Notes under the pieces: generated by a model
What the model was told of the DNA's origin: nothing
Databases searched by the model: none
Seen by the model: the letters and a program-made list of their open reading frames with translations, nothing else
Part shown: piece by piece, positions 24,094 to 33,781 of the stretch
Position numbering within the stretch: position 1 is the first letter of the stretch
Layout: the number at the start of each line of letters is the position of its first letter
Made by a program: the position numbers and the translations under genes
Origin: Anaeroplasma bactoclasticum
GTDB taxonomy: Bacteria; Bacillota_I; Bacilli_A; Acholeplasmatales; Anaeroplasmataceae
Direction: 5' to 3'
DNA: 35,490 nucleotides
Assembly (NCBI GenBank): GCA_023663825.1
Contig: JAMPGQ010000017.1
Span: forward strand, 1-35,490

Positions 24094-24513
24094 TTAAAAA
24101 CTCATTTTATCTAAATAATTTTGTAAAATGACAACTGCTGCCATTTCATCCTTTTTCTTTTTTCTGTCTTCTCTTCTGACATTTCCAGAAATCATAGCCT
24201 TATCTACTAAAACTGTAGTTAAACGCTCATCTTCTAGTATAACCTTTAAATTGCCTTTTTCTTCAAGCATTGCTTTAAAATCGTAAGAAATTTGAGCACG
24301 AATACCTTGATCCCCGTTCATATGCTTAGGTAAACCTAAGACAACTGTAGTAACCTTTTCCTTTTGACATAACTCACATACATATTCTGCAGCAAGAATA
24401 TAGTCATCATCTGGAAAACGAAAGGTTTCTAAGGCTCTAGCTAAAAATCCTAGCTCATCAGAAATAGCAACACCTAAGGTTCTACTTCCTAAATCCAATC
24501 CAATTGTTCTCAT
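24094..24513 (-). CDS. ruvX: RuvX/YqgF Holliday junction resolvase or rRNA maturation nuclease
   Basis: 139-aa RNase H-fold protein. The catalytic N terminus MRTIGLDLGSRTLGVAISDE, the GLPKHMNGDQG loop, and LEDERLTTV and KKDEMAAVVILQNYL are the family signature. In bacteria YqgF helps process the 5' end of 16S rRNA and may resolve Holliday junctions. The ATG at 24513 overlaps the alaS stop (ATGA), and AAGGAA in the alaS 3' end serves as ribosome binding site. The frame's earlier TTG is not needed. Confidence 0.92.
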   Translation of the reverse strand: MRTIGLDLGSRTLGVAISDELGFLARALETFRFPDDDYILAAEYVCELCQKEKVTTVVLGLPKHMNGDQGIRAQISYDFKAMLEEKGNLKVILEDERLTTVLVDKAMISGNVRREDRKKKKDEMAAVVILQNYLDKMSF

Positions 24514-27116
24514 CTGCAAAGTTCCTTAGCCTTTGCGATAGCCGCATCTACCTTAGAAGCATCCTTACCACCAGCTTGGGCAAGATCCTTCTTACCACCA
24601 CCGCCACCTTGACAAAGCTTTGCAGCTTCTTTAACTAACATAGAGGCATCTAAAGACTTTGTTGCACAAACAAAGGTAACCTTCTCTCCATCTACACTTG
24701 CAAAGAAAACAACATCTAAATTCTTATTATTTCTTAAGGCACATGCCATATCCTTTAGTAATGCAGAATCCATTGCATCGACTTTAACAAATAGCTTGCC
24801 ATTTTCTATACTACTATCAAAACGATTTAAATCAGATAAAGCACTTTGACTCTTTTTGGCACTAAATTCTTTTTCTAACGCCTTCAAAGCAGCCTGAGCC
24901 TTTGCAAGTTCATTTCTCATCGCTAAGATATAACGATAACCCACTTCCTCTGGTTCTTTGAAATTATAACCAAAGCGTAAAGCAATTCCTTCAGAAGCAG
25001 ATTCTTTTAAAATTTCATGTGCCTTGTTTAAAATTGCCTCAATAGATTTAGAAACATTATCTGTATAGGCTTTAACATATTGCATAGCATTCTTAGAACT
25101 TGAAGCAGTAACTCTAAAGGTACCACTACCAATAGACTCTAAGGAATATATTGCAAAGCTTTCAATTTGGGATGTATTTTCTACATGTGTACCTGCACAG
25201 AACTCTTTAGAAATCCCCATATCAACTACACGAACCATAGAACCATATTTCTCACCAAATAGGGCCATAGCTCCTAATTCCTTTGCTTCTTCAATTGGTA
25301 ATACAAACGTATTTACCTTATGAGCCTCTAAAATATAGCGATTGACTAAATCCTCAACTGCTAAAATCTGTTCATCTGTTAAAGCAGTATAGTTATTAAA
25401 ATCAAAACGACAATAACTAGCACAAACCTGTGAACCTTGTTGGTGCACATGATTTCCTAAAACCTTCTGTAAAGCAGCCTGTAATAAATGCGCACTTGAA
25501 TGATTCTTTCTAGTTAAATCTCGATTAGGTTTATCCACAATCGCATCAACCTCATCTCCAACTTGGAATGGGTTTTCTTCTACGATATGCAAATGCTGGC
25601 CATTTGGCATTTTAATTACGTCTTTAACTTTTATGTCATTTATTGTCCCTTTATCGCAAAGCTGTCCACCAGAAAATGCATAGAATGGAGTTTCATTTAA
25701 AACAATACCCTCCTCAAATACACCGATAACCTTAGCCTTTTGACTGGTAGTACGATAGCCTGTAAAGGTGGATGGTTCTTTAAAATTCAAATATGTTTCA
25801 TTTTGTCCACCCATAGAATTTTCATCCTTACGGGCATTTCTAGCACGTTTTTTTTGTTCAAGTAAACATGCACTAAAGCCTTCTTCATCTACAGCCAAAT
25901 TCTTCTCTAAAGCATATTCCTTTGTAAGTTCAATTGGAAAGCCATATGTATCATATAAGGTAAAGGCATCTACACCTGAGATTACCTTATCTGCCTTTGC
26001 AGCAATAACATCAAAACGTTTTTCACCAGAAGCTAAAGTTGCTAAGAATTTTTCTTCCTCTGAAGAAATAATCTTCTTTATGATTGCAGCCTTCTCATGA
26101 AGATATGGATAATAGGGATCCATAATAGAGATAACCACATCAACCAACTCTGCCATAAATGGTTTTTCAATTCCTAAGGATTTAGCATATTTAGAAGCTC
26201 TTCTTAAAACTCTTCTTAAAACATAACCTCTTCCTTCATTAGACATAACTGCACCATCTGCCACCGCAAATGTAACTGTTCTCACATGGTCAGCAATGAC
26301 TCTAAACGCTCTTTGATCCTTATAAGTCACACCACTAATTTCTTCTGTCTTTGCAATAATAGGACGGAATAAATCGGTGTCATAATTTGTTTCTGCACCC
26401 TGCATAACAGAACATAATCTTTCTAGTCCCCAACCTGTATCGATATTCTTAGAAGGTAATTCCTTATAATCCTTACGGTCTACACCCTCTTTAGAACTGA
26501 ATTGTGAAAATACTATATTTCCAATTTCAATGAAACGGTCATTATCAATATCATTTGCGATAAGTTCTTTTCCACGCTTATCATACTTTTCTCCACGGTC
26601 AAAGAACATTTCAGTATCGGGTCCGCATGGTCCTTCTCCTATTTCCCAGAAATTGCCAGTTAACGGAATTAAATGCTCTTCACTAATTCCCTGTTTCATC
26701 CATAATTTCTTTGCCTCTAAATCCTCCGGATAATAAGTGATAAAAATCCTATCCTTATCAAAGCCAAACCACTTTTCGCTAAATAACAATTCATATGCAT
26801 AGGCAATAGCTTCCTTTTTAAAATAATCACCGATAGAGAAATTTCCTAGCATCTCAAAGAAGGTATGATGGTAGGTGTCTCCAACATTTTCAATGTCATT
26901 CGTACGAATGCACTTTTGCGCGTTGGTAATTCTTGGACACTCAGGAACAACTGATCCATCAAAATATTTTTTCAAAGGTGTAACACCAGCATTTGTCCAT
27001 AAAAGTGTTGGATCATCATGTGGAACTAAAGATGCTGAAGGCTCTACCTTATGCCCTTTAGATTTATAAAAATCTAGCCACATTTGTCTGATTTCACTTG
27101 ATGTCATTTTCTTCAT
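24510..27116 (-). CDS. alaS: Alanyl-tRNA synthetase
   Basis: 868-aa class II synthetase for tRNA(Ala), about the normal length. The catalytic core includes HHTFFEMLGNFSIGDYFKKE and GWGLERLCSVMQG. The editing domain has NHSSAHLLQAALQ (HxxxH) and the CAGTHV metal motif. The C-Ala domain ends in GGGGGKKDLAQAGGKD. GGAGG lies seven bases before the ATG. It is the first gene of the minus-strand run alaS-ruvX-DUF1292-yrrM-exonuclease. No T-box leader is visible upstream. Confidence 0.97.
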   Translation of the reverse strand: MKKMTSSEIRQMWLDFYKSKGHKVEPSASLVPHDDPTLLWTNAGVTPLKKYFDGSVVPECPRITNAQKCIRTNDIENVGDTYHHTFFEMLGNFSIGDYFKKEAIAYAYELLFSEKWFGFDKDRIFITYYPEDLEAKKLWMKQGISEEHLIPLTGNFWEIGEGPCGPDTEMFFDRGEKYDKRGKELIANDIDNDRFIEIGNIVFSQFSSKEGVDRKDYKELPSKNIDTGWGLERLCSVMQGAETNYDTDLFRPIIAKTEEISGVTYKDQRAFRVIADHVRTVTFAVADGAVMSNEGRGYVLRRVLRRASKYAKSLGIEKPFMAELVDVVISIMDPYYPYLHEKAAIIKKIISSEEEKFLATLASGEKRFDVIAAKADKVISGVDAFTLYDTYGFPIELTKEYALEKNLAVDEEGFSACLLEQKKRARNARKDENSMGGQNETYLNFKEPSTFTGYRTTSQKAKVIGVFEEGIVLNETPFYAFSGGQLCDKGTINDIKVKDVIKMPNGQHLHIVEENPFQVGDEVDAIVDKPNRDLTRKNHSSAHLLQAALQKVLGNHVHQQGSQVCASYCRFDFNNYTALTDEQILAVEDLVNRYILEAHKVNTFVLPIEEAKELGAMALFGEKYGSMVRVVDMGISKEFCAGTHVENTSQIESFAIYSLESIGSGTFRVTASSSKNAMQYVKAYTDNVSKSIEAILNKAHEILKESASEGIALRFGYNFKEPEEVGYRYILAMRNELAKAQAALKALEKEFSAKKSQSALSDLNRFDSSIENGKLFVKVDAMDSALLKDMACALRNNKNLDVVFFASVDGEKVTFVCATKSLDASMLVKEAAKLCQGGGGGKKDLAQAGGKDASKVDAAIAKAKELCR

Positions 27117-27281
27117 AAAAATACCTCCATCACAAATAACTTAACGTATAATATTTTACCAAATTATGCAAGTATTATCAAGAAATAAACCCTCATTCCT
27201 TACAAAACATTAACGAATTTTCTAAAAAAAATCTATTTTTAAGACAAATCCCATTTTTTTTAAATCAAAGAATATTTTTAG

Positions 27282-27287
27282 TATAAT
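27282..27287 (+). promoter_or_regulatory. -10 box of the small XRE gene
   Basis: TATAAT about 18 nt before the TTG start, giving a very short leader. A weak TTTAAA lies 17 nt upstream as possible -35. Confidence 0.5.
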
Positions 27288-27304
27288 AAAAATAGGTGAT
27301 ATCA

Positions 27305-27532
27305 TTGACACAAAAAGAATTTATAGAACTAATAAAGAAAAAAAGACTAGACCAAATGATTTTGCAAAAGGACCTAGCCAAAATGATTCCTATATCAAAA
27401 ACTGCTTATTCAAAAATTGAAAATCATCTCCAAAATCCATCTATCTTTGTTATCCAAAGACTTGCTGAAATTTTTGATATTGATTTAAATATTTTAAAAA
27501 ATCTGCCTAAGGATTTCATAAATTATGATTAA
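27305..27532 (+). CDS. Small XRE-family HTH protein
   Basis: 75-aa Cro/CI-type DNA-binding protein, almost entirely one HTH domain: QMILQKDLAKMIPISKTAYSKIE as the helix-turn-helix, then NPSIFVIQRLAEIFDIDLNIL. TTG at 27305 is chosen because AGGTGA sits five bases before it; a GTG at 27296 lies within that ribosome binding site. It is on the plus strand between the divergent alaS and the convergent recD2 units. Target unknown; autoregulation is usual for such proteins. Confidence 0.8.
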   Translation: MTQKEFIELIKKKRLDQMILQKDLAKMIPISKTAYSKIENHLQNPSIFVIQRLAEIFDIDLNILKNLPKDFINYD

Positions 27533-27714
27533 ATATGTAATATTTTTTAAAAGAAAACAAACAAGTTGATGAGTTCTTTTACTATAAAAAAATAATGTAG
27601 ATAATTGGTATAAAGCGAAGTTTCAATTTAATTCTACCAAACCCCTAAACTAAAACTCAAATAAAGATGTTATATTTTCTATTATAAAAATGAAAGGGAC
27701 ATCAGTCCCGTTTC
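27533..27714. terminator. Hairpin GGGAC/GTCCC ending the recD2-side transcripts
   Basis: Mostly featureless A+T. A short stem GGGAC-ATCA-GTCCC at 27696-27709 is followed on the minus strand by TTTCATTTTTATAA, which suits a terminator for the mnmA-recD2-small ORF unit. A weaker plus-strand T-tract follows too, so it may serve the XRE gene as well. Confidence 0.5.
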
Positions 27715-27828
27715 TTATTCTATATTAATTTTTTTCAAGACTTGTTTCATTGGTTTTTTAATACAAGTGCATTCACTTAGCATCATACCAACAAGCATAC
27801 CTAAGCCTAGCATCATTAATTTTTTCAA
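27715..27828 (-). CDS. 37-aa small membrane peptide
   Basis: 37-aa frame starting with TTG at 27828, in a short frame missed by length cut-offs. A hydrophobic, Met/Gly-rich segment (KKLMMLGLGMLVGMMLSE) precedes a basic tail (IKKPMKQVLKKINIE), typical of a single-pass small membrane peptide. GGGTGA precedes the start by six bases. It lies between recD2 and a terminator. Moderate confidence because short hydrophobic frames are common by chance in A+T-rich DNA. Confidence 0.45.
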   Translation of the reverse strand: MKKLMMLGLGMLVGMMLSECTCIKKPMKQVLKKINIE

Positions 27829-27881
27829 TTCTTTTCACCCATTCATAGTATGAGTTATTTAACCCTTTCTATAATGGAAAT

Positions 27882-30149
27882 TTATTCCATAAAGCTATAT
27901 GGAGTAATATCTTCCATATCGTATTCTCCTAAAGTGTCAAAAGGAATTGTCGCATCTAAAATCTTAACCTCATTTTTACGGATACCTTGTAATAGATTCA
28001 GTAAGCCTGTCTGTCTTTGAGGCTCTAAAGTTTTCACTGCTTCTTTTAAGGTATTGACATCTCCTAAAAGAATTAACTTCTTTTTGGCACGAGTCATCGC
28101 TGTATAAATAATTTTTTTTCTAAGCATCATATGATAATTTGGTAAGATAGGCATAATGACATTATCATATTCACTACCTTGGGATTTATGAATTGATATT
28201 GCATAGGCAAGTCTTAAATTATCCACCTCTTTGGCTGGATAAGAAACCATACGTCCATCAAAATCAATTAATAAAGTATCCTTTTCATTGACCTTAGTAA
28301 TTCCTTTTATAATACCAATATCTCCATTCATCAATTGTAGGGTTGGATCATTTTTAAGCTGTAATACCTTGTCATTTTTCTTCAAAACTAAATACTCCCT
28401 AACAAGCTTTTCTTGTTCAGGATTATATCTATTTGTGATAGCTTCATTAACTGCATCTATTCCTGCAACACCTGCATACATTGGAATTAAAATCTGCATA
28501 CCTGCCTGTAAATCACTTCCTGTTGCAAGATAAGCATCAATCATTTTAAAAAGCATTTGATTTAAACTTTTTGCATCACAAGGATAAAAATATACCTCTT
28601 TTTTATCACTAAAAACTCTAAAATCGACATCTCCTGAAAACACCATGTGAGATAGTTTTACAATATTCGAATCTCTTGCCTGACGCATAATTTCAAATAG
28701 CTTTACTGTCATAAATAGATTAGATGCAATTAAATCATGAAATACATTTCCAGGTCCTACAGAAGGTAACTGATTTTCATCTCCAACAAGGATGATTCTA
28801 GCACTTAAAGGAATGGCCTTGAAAAGAGAGGCAGCAAGGTTGATATCAATCATAGAAGACTCATCTACAATCACTAAGGAAGAAGAAAGCGGACTATCCT
28901 CTGAATAGGTAAATCCTCCTTCATAATTATAGCCTAATGCCTTATGAATTGTTGTAGCCTTAAAGTTTGTTACCTCGCTCATACGCTTAGCTGCTCTACC
29001 TGTTGGAGCCATCATTGTAACTTTATAGTTTAGTGTATCACAAGGGAAGGTTAAATTATTTAATATTGCATAGCTTCTAAGAATACCATTAATAATAGTT
29101 GATTTACCTGTACCTGGACCACCAGTGATAATCGTAAGCTTATTGGTTAGAGCTTTATAGATAGCTTCTTCCTGTAAATCCGTATAGGTGATAGATATAT
29201 CTCTTTGAACTTCTTTGATTGCTTCTTTAATTTTATCTGGTTTAAACTCTCGAGTATGATGTTTTTTTAACTTTTGAATTGCTTCTGCACATCTAATCTC
29301 ACTTTTATATAATAAAGGATCATAATATCTATCCTCATCTTGAATAATCTTTTCATTTAGAACTAAATTAGCTAAAGCTTTAGATAGTTCATCCATTGTA
29401 ATTAACGGATTGCTACCAAGTAGCATATAGCTTGAATTTAAAAGTTGCTTAGAGGTTAAAAAGGTATAGCCCTGTTGATAACAAACTGTATTTAAGGTAT
29501 AACGAACAGCTTCCCTTAATCTTAATGGATCATTTTCCATAAAACCAAGATTTAAGGCTAAAGCATCACTCTTCTTAAATCCAAATCCTTCTACATCATA
29601 AATTAAGGAATAAGGGTTATCCTCAATACGCATTGCAGCTTCAGTTCCATAGGCATCATAAAGCCTATATACCATCTTATTTGTTAAGCCATAGCTATAA
29701 AGTTTAATGACAACCTGTTCAGTTGCATAGTTTTGTTTTAAGGTTTCAACAATAACCTTCTTCTTTGCCTCATTCATTTGTTTAACAGAATTTAAAACAG
29801 AAGGCTCATCCATAATCTTTTGAATACAATCTGTACCTAACTCTTCTACAATGTTTTTAGCTAGCTTTTGTCCAATACCAAAAAACTTATCACTTGATAG
29901 ATAAGCAATAAGTCCATCTTCCGAAAAAGAATTACTTCTTGTATAAGATTCTACCTTAAACTGCTCTCCATACTTCGCATGCTTACTATATTCTCCTACA
30001 AACTCATATTCTAAGCCTTCCTCTAACTCTATAAAGGACCCCACAATGATGATCTCTTTATCCTTGGTCTTCACTCTTGCAACCTTATATAAGGAATCTT
30101 CACTTTTATAAATATAAGAATCAATACTACCATAAATAATTTTGCTCAT
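27882..30149 (-). CDS. recD2: RecD2-type SF1 helicase
   Basis: 755-aa 5'-to-3' DNA helicase of the RecD2 group, found in bacteria without RecBC, acting in repair and replication-fork maintenance. The N-terminal domain ends in helix-hairpin-helix motifs (FFGIGQKLAKNIVEEL and VEGFGFKKSDALAL). Walker A is GGPGTGKST (about residues 343-351), motif II VDESSMID (429-435), then GDENQLPSVG, SIHKSQGSEYDNVI and TAMTRAKKKLIL. The ATG overlaps the mnmA stop by one base (TGATG), so expression is coupled. Length fits the family. Confidence 0.95.
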   Translation of the reverse strand: MSKIIYGSIDSYIYKSEDSLYKVARVKTKDKEIIIVGSFIELEEGLEYEFVGEYSKHAKYGEQFKVESYTRSNSFSEDGLIAYLSSDKFFGIGQKLAKNIVEELGTDCIQKIMDEPSVLNSVKQMNEAKKKVIVETLKQNYATEQVVIKLYSYGLTNKMVYRLYDAYGTEAAMRIEDNPYSLIYDVEGFGFKKSDALALNLGFMENDPLRLREAVRYTLNTVCYQQGYTFLTSKQLLNSSYMLLGSNPLITMDELSKALANLVLNEKIIQDEDRYYDPLLYKSEIRCAEAIQKLKKHHTREFKPDKIKEAIKEVQRDISITYTDLQEEAIYKALTNKLTIITGGPGTGKSTIINGILRSYAILNNLTFPCDTLNYKVTMMAPTGRAAKRMSEVTNFKATTIHKALGYNYEGGFTYSEDSPLSSSLVIVDESSMIDINLAASLFKAIPLSARIILVGDENQLPSVGPGNVFHDLIASNLFMTVKLFEIMRQARDSNIVKLSHMVFSGDVDFRVFSDKKEVYFYPCDAKSLNQMLFKMIDAYLATGSDLQAGMQILIPMYAGVAGIDAVNEAITNRYNPEQEKLVREYLVLKKNDKVLQLKNDPTLQLMNGDIGIIKGITKVNEKDTLLIDFDGRMVSYPAKEVDNLRLAYAISIHKSQGSEYDNVIMPILPNYHMMLRKKIIYTAMTRAKKKLILLGDVNTLKEAVKTLEPQRQTGLLNLLQGIRKNEVKILDATIPFDTLGEYDMEDITPYSFME

Positions 30150-31279
30150 CAGTATTTTCTTCTTTCTTCACCATAATAAACCTGATCAATAATGGCACCA
30201 CCCAAACAAATCTCTCCATCATAAAATACGACAGCTTGACCTGGTGTCACTGCCCTACATAATCCTGGGTAAAATACTTTAATTGTATTCTCATCTACAT
30301 ATGTCATCGTTACAGGAATATCCTTTTGACGATATCTAAATTTAGCTGTATATGGATGGTTTTCTAATAATGGATCACAAATCCAGTTAAAATCCTTTGC
30401 TGTACACCAGTTTGATTCTAAATAGATACTATCATGACCTTGACCAACGATAAGCTCATTCTTTTCTAAATCTTTTCCACAAACAAACCATGCTTCACTT
30501 TTGAATTCATTAGAACCGCCTATACCTAAGCCTTTTCTTTGACCAATAGTATAATACATTAAACCATCATGGGTACCTATAATCTTGCCCTCAGGTGTAA
30601 CCATATTTCCTGGTTTAGCAGGTAAATAATTTTTTAAAAACTCTTTAAAATTACGTTCTCCAATAAAGCAAATTCCAGTAGAATCCTTTTTGGTAGCAGT
30701 ATAAAGATTTGCCTCTGCTGCAATTCTTCTAACCTCAGGCTTTGTCAAATGTCCAATTGGAAATAAAGCTTTTTTTAATTGTGCTTGAGATATCATACAC
30801 AAAAAATAGCTTTGATCCTTATTATCATCTACTCCACGTAAAAGATAGCTTTTATCCTTTTCATGGCGAACTCTTGCATAATGCCCCATCGCAATATATT
30901 CTGCTCCTAAGGAGTCTGCCTTCTTTAAAAAAGCATTAAACTTAATATATTTATTGCACATAATATCTGGATTTGGAGTTCTTCCACTTTTATATTCATT
31001 TAAAAAGTAAGTAAACACCGTGTCCCAGTATTCTTCTATAAAATCAATGCGGTGTAGGGGAACATTTAACTCTTCTGCTACCTTAACTGCATCCTGGTAA
31101 TCTAACTCCTGTGGACATACATCATTATTTAAATCTGGATTACCTAATATATCATTATTCGTTGCAGAATCCCAATTTCTCATAAACATTGCTTCTACAT
31201 CATAGTTTTCATCCTTTAATACCTTAAGTGCGACACTAGAATCTACACCACCAGATAAACCTAATATGACCTTTTTCAA
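30149..31279 (-). CDS. mnmA: tRNA-specific 2-thiouridylase
   Basis: 376-aa enzyme that puts sulphur on the wobble uridine of tRNA(Lys, Glu, Gln). PP-loop SGGVDSSVALKVL at the N terminus, first catalytic Cys in NPDIMCNKYIKF, second in STGICFIGERNFKEFL, and a C-terminal beta-barrel with FRYRQKDIPV and GQAVVFYDGEICLGGAII. TTG at 31279 is taken as start because AAGGTGGTG is placed six bases before it; the in-frame GTG at 31291 lies inside that site. First gene of the mnmA-recD2 pair, conserved near alaS in Bacillota. Confidence 0.93.
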   Translation of the reverse strand: MKKVILGLSGGVDSSVALKVLKDENYDVEAMFMRNWDSATNNDILGNPDLNNDVCPQELDYQDAVKVAEELNVPLHRIDFIEEYWDTVFTYFLNEYKSGRTPNPDIMCNKYIKFNAFLKKADSLGAEYIAMGHYARVRHEKDKSYLLRGVDDNKDQSYFLCMISQAQLKKALFPIGHLTKPEVRRIAAEANLYTATKKDSTGICFIGERNFKEFLKNYLPAKPGNMVTPEGKIIGTHDGLMYYTIGQRKGLGIGGSNEFKSEAWFVCGKDLEKNELIVGQGHDSIYLESNWCTAKDFNWICDPLLENHPYTAKFRYRQKDIPVTMTYVDENTIKVFYPGLCRAVTPGQAVVFYDGEICLGGAIIDQVYYGEERRKY

Positions 31280-31376
31280 GAGCTTCACCACCTTATACAG
31301 AAATATTTTAGCACATAGTAACAGAATAATCTAGAAAAGACTTTATTTTTTTTGTATAATACGTATGGTGATATCT

Positions 31377-32135
31377 ATGCAAAATGAAAACGAACATACC
31401 TATGATAATGGATTTCATCCTAAAGAAGTTCATTTAAAACCAAATTATAAATTCTATAATCAAAATATATTCTTCCGTTTTTTCGCTTGGCTTACTGTCC
31501 TTTTTACTAGATTATGGTTAATCTTCCCAAGATTTTTTATGGGAGTAAAAACACTAGGCAGAAAAAATAAAAGAAAGGTAAAAGGTGCAGTTATGGTTTC
31601 TAATCATATTCATCCTTTAGATGCCTTCTTCTTGGCAGCTACAGTGTATGGCAGAAAAGTTTATGTGACAATGCTAGAAAGTAATTTAGGCTTTGGAATA
31701 GTATCTCGATATATGCGTATGGCAGCAGCTGTTCCAATTCCAACAGAACGCAGACAATTAAGACGCTTTAGTGAAGACTCAGAAAAAGCATTGAAGAAAG
31801 GAAAAAATATTTTATTTTATCCAGAGGCCGCCTTAATGCCTTATTGTGATCATATTAGAAACTTCTTACCAGGAGCTTTTCATTATGCAGTAAGCGCGAA
31901 TGCCCCTATAATGCCTTGTTGCTTTACCTTTCATAAACCAAAAGGAATTCAAAAGCTCTTTAGACGGAAAAAGCCTGTAGTTCATTGTAATTTCTTAGAG
32001 CCTTATTTTATCACTCCTAGAGAAACTCGAAAAGAAACGATAGAAGCTACGGCTCAAGAGGTTCACAAAATTATTGAAGACTATTTTATCAAGCATAGTG
32101 ATTATTATTATAAGGACGGTCAAAAAATAAAGTGA
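31377..32135 (+). CDS. PlsC-type 1-acyl-glycerol-3-phosphate acyltransferase
   Basis: 252-aa membrane-associated acyltransferase likely making phosphatidic acid or a related lipid. The catalytic NHIHPLDAFF (H-x4-D) is about residue 80, with the second block AAVPIPTERR and the FYPEAAL block, here without the usual EGTRS. One hydrophobic segment lies before the motif (FFRFFAWLTVLFTRLWLIFP). The ATG at 31377 has GGTGATATCT just before it. A perfect TATAAT lies close upstream (about 31354-31359), giving a very short leader. Confidence 0.82.
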   Translation: MQNENEHTYDNGFHPKEVHLKPNYKFYNQNIFFRFFAWLTVLFTRLWLIFPRFFMGVKTLGRKNKRKVKGAVMVSNHIHPLDAFFLAATVYGRKVYVTMLESNLGFGIVSRYMRMAAAVPIPTERRQLRRFSEDSEKALKKGKNILFYPEAALMPYCDHIRNFLPGAFHYAVSANAPIMPCCFTFHKPKGIQKLFRRKKPVVHCNFLEPYFITPRETRKETIEATAQEVHKIIEDYFIKHSDYYYKDGQKIK

Positions 32136-32137
32136 AA

Positions 32138-32161
32138 GTTCTACAATTAGTAGAGCTTTTT
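32138..32161. terminator. Bidirectional terminator between plsC-like and GNAT genes
   Basis: GTTCTAC (32138-32144) pairs with GTAGAGC (32150-32156), followed by TTTTT on plus and a T-rich tail on minus. It serves two convergent genes. Confidence 0.75.
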
Positions 32162-32650
32162 CTATTTAAAGTATAATCCATAGATATCTAAATAGGCATA
32201 AGGAAATTGTTTGCTACCTTCTTTTTGAAAACCATATTTTTTATATAATCTAACTGCCTTAGTATTACATGCATCTGCTAAAATACCTAACCCTTCTACT
32301 CCCATTGTTTTTGCTTCTTCTATCATAGATATTACTAAATAAGATCCGTAATGCTTACCAACATAGCCTTCCTTAACCATGACTCTACCAAAGCTTTGGA
32401 GGTTTTCCTTTTTAAATGTATGAGGAGGATATTCTACTTCTGCAGGATGAAAACAAGCGTATCCTACAATTTCTTCATCTTCTTCAAGAACCCTTCCATA
32501 GCCTTTTTCTATATCCTCTAAAATCATTTCATCAAAAGGATAACCATCTAGCCATATCGGAAGATTTTCTTCTATGATTCTTTTTTTAACTTCATTTTTC
32601 ATTTGAATGATTTCTTCTAAGTCCTTATGCTCTGCAACACGATATCGCAT
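32162..32650 (-). CDS. GNAT family N-acetyltransferase
   Basis: 162-aa single-domain acetyltransferase. MRYRVAEHKDLEEIIQMKNEVK at the N terminus, strand pair VLEEDEEIVGYACFHP, the acetyl-CoA loop GRVMVKEGYVGKHYGSYLV and the GILADACNTKAVRLYKKYGFQKEG motif are standard GNAT features. Substrate not readable. AGGTGG lies before the ATG. Convergent to the acyltransferase gene. Confidence 0.88.
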   Translation of the reverse strand: MRYRVAEHKDLEEIIQMKNEVKKRIIEENLPIWLDGYPFDEMILEDIEKGYGRVLEEDEEIVGYACFHPAEVEYPPHTFKKENLQSFGRVMVKEGYVGKHYGSYLVISMIEEAKTMGVEGLGILADACNTKAVRLYKKYGFQKEGSKQFPYAYLDIYGLYFK

Positions 32651-32800
32651 AGATTTCCCACCTTTCTTTTAATCATTATACCATGTTTATCAAAGTTTGA
32701 AAAATACTTTTTAAACTTGTCAGAATCAATGTGTTTTTGAAGAAGACATTTTATTTGAATGCCTTACATTTTATGATATGATACTAGTAGGTGATGTCTC

Positions 32801-33721
32801 ATGAAGGAATATGAATCTTTGGAGTATCAAGACAGTAAAGAAATTCTTAATAGTACAATTTTAGGCTTCTTTATAGGACTAGCAGTCATTGTTCCTGGAA
32901 TTAGTGGATCTACGATGGCAATTATCTTTAAGCTTTATGACAAACTTTTATATGCCATAGGAAATATTTTAAAAAAGTTTAAGCTCTGTTTTATATTTTT
33001 AATTCCCATTGTTCTTGGAGCATTCTTAGGGTTTGGTTTAGGATTTTTTGCCATACAAAAACTATTAAAAGTTTTTCCTTTCGCAATCGTGGCATTTTTT
33101 GGAGGATTGATGATTGGTGCATTCCCTGCAATATCATATGAAATCAAGGAAGAGAAGGTTACTTTACCTAAAGCACTACTTTTTCTTTTAGGATTAGGAA
33201 TCCCTTTGGCAATTAGTATAACCTCAACATTTATCAGGGGCGGAAATCAAAGCTTCGAGGATATAAAATTTTACCACTATTTATTATTTATCGTTATCGG
33301 CTATATGATTGCAATCACACAAGTGGTCCCAGGCTTGAGTGCAACAGCTATCCTAATGGCCTTTGGCTATTTTATTCCTCTAATGGAATCAGTTAGTTTA
33401 ACTTATATAAAATCCAATCCAATGATAATCGGTATTTATCTTTGTTTGATAATAGGCTTTGTTATAGGAATGATTTCTTTTTCTGGGTTTCTAACTAAAG
33501 TATTTGATAAGAATAGAAAGTTAGCATTTTTTATGATCGTAGGTTTATCTTTAGGTTCTATTCTTTCTATGTTTTTCAATCCAGATATCTATGAGACCTA
33601 TCAGTCCTGGGTTCATGGGAATATGTCCTTTGGATTAGATTTAGGATTTGGTATATTATTATTTATTATTGGAATTTTAATAGCTGCAAGTTTTTTAAAA
33701 TACGAAAAAAGACAGAAATAG
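32801..33721 (+). CDS. DUF368 membrane protein, undecaprenyl-phosphate translocase family
   Basis: 306-aa polytopic protein with about eight to nine hydrophobic segments. Two related motifs, VPGISGSTMAII (about residues 30-42) and VVPGLSATAILMAFGYF (about 175-192), form the internal repeat of DUF368. Members (PopT) were shown to move undecaprenyl phosphate back across the membrane for envelope synthesis; the assignment here is by family. GGTGATGTCTC precedes the ATG. A tight +strand pair with the following transporter gene (60 nt apart) suggests one operon. Confidence 0.85.
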   Translation: MKEYESLEYQDSKEILNSTILGFFIGLAVIVPGISGSTMAIIFKLYDKLLYAIGNILKKFKLCFIFLIPIVLGAFLGFGLGFFAIQKLLKVFPFAIVAFFGGLMIGAFPAISYEIKEEKVTLPKALLFLLGLGIPLAISITSTFIRGGNQSFEDIKFYHYLLFIVIGYMIAITQVVPGLSATAILMAFGYFIPLMESVSLTYIKSNPMIIGIYLCLIIGFVIGMISFSGFLTKVFDKNRKLAFFMIVGLSLGSILSMFFNPDIYETYQSWVHGNMSFGLDLGFGILLFIIGILIAASFLKYEKRQK

Positions 33722-33781
33722 ACATTCCTCTTGTCAAGCAATAGAAAAAGGTTTAAAATATTTTGTTGTGAGGTGAAAGTT

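Noticed and set aside
27117-27295. T-box leader for alaS
   Set aside because: No specifier loop or T-box consensus is visible in the short leader; the same holds for proS.
33731-33781. N-terminal extension of the transporter to 33731
   Set aside because: The start there has no ribosome binding site and the added residues are not hydrophobic, whereas GAGGTG precedes the ATG at 33782.
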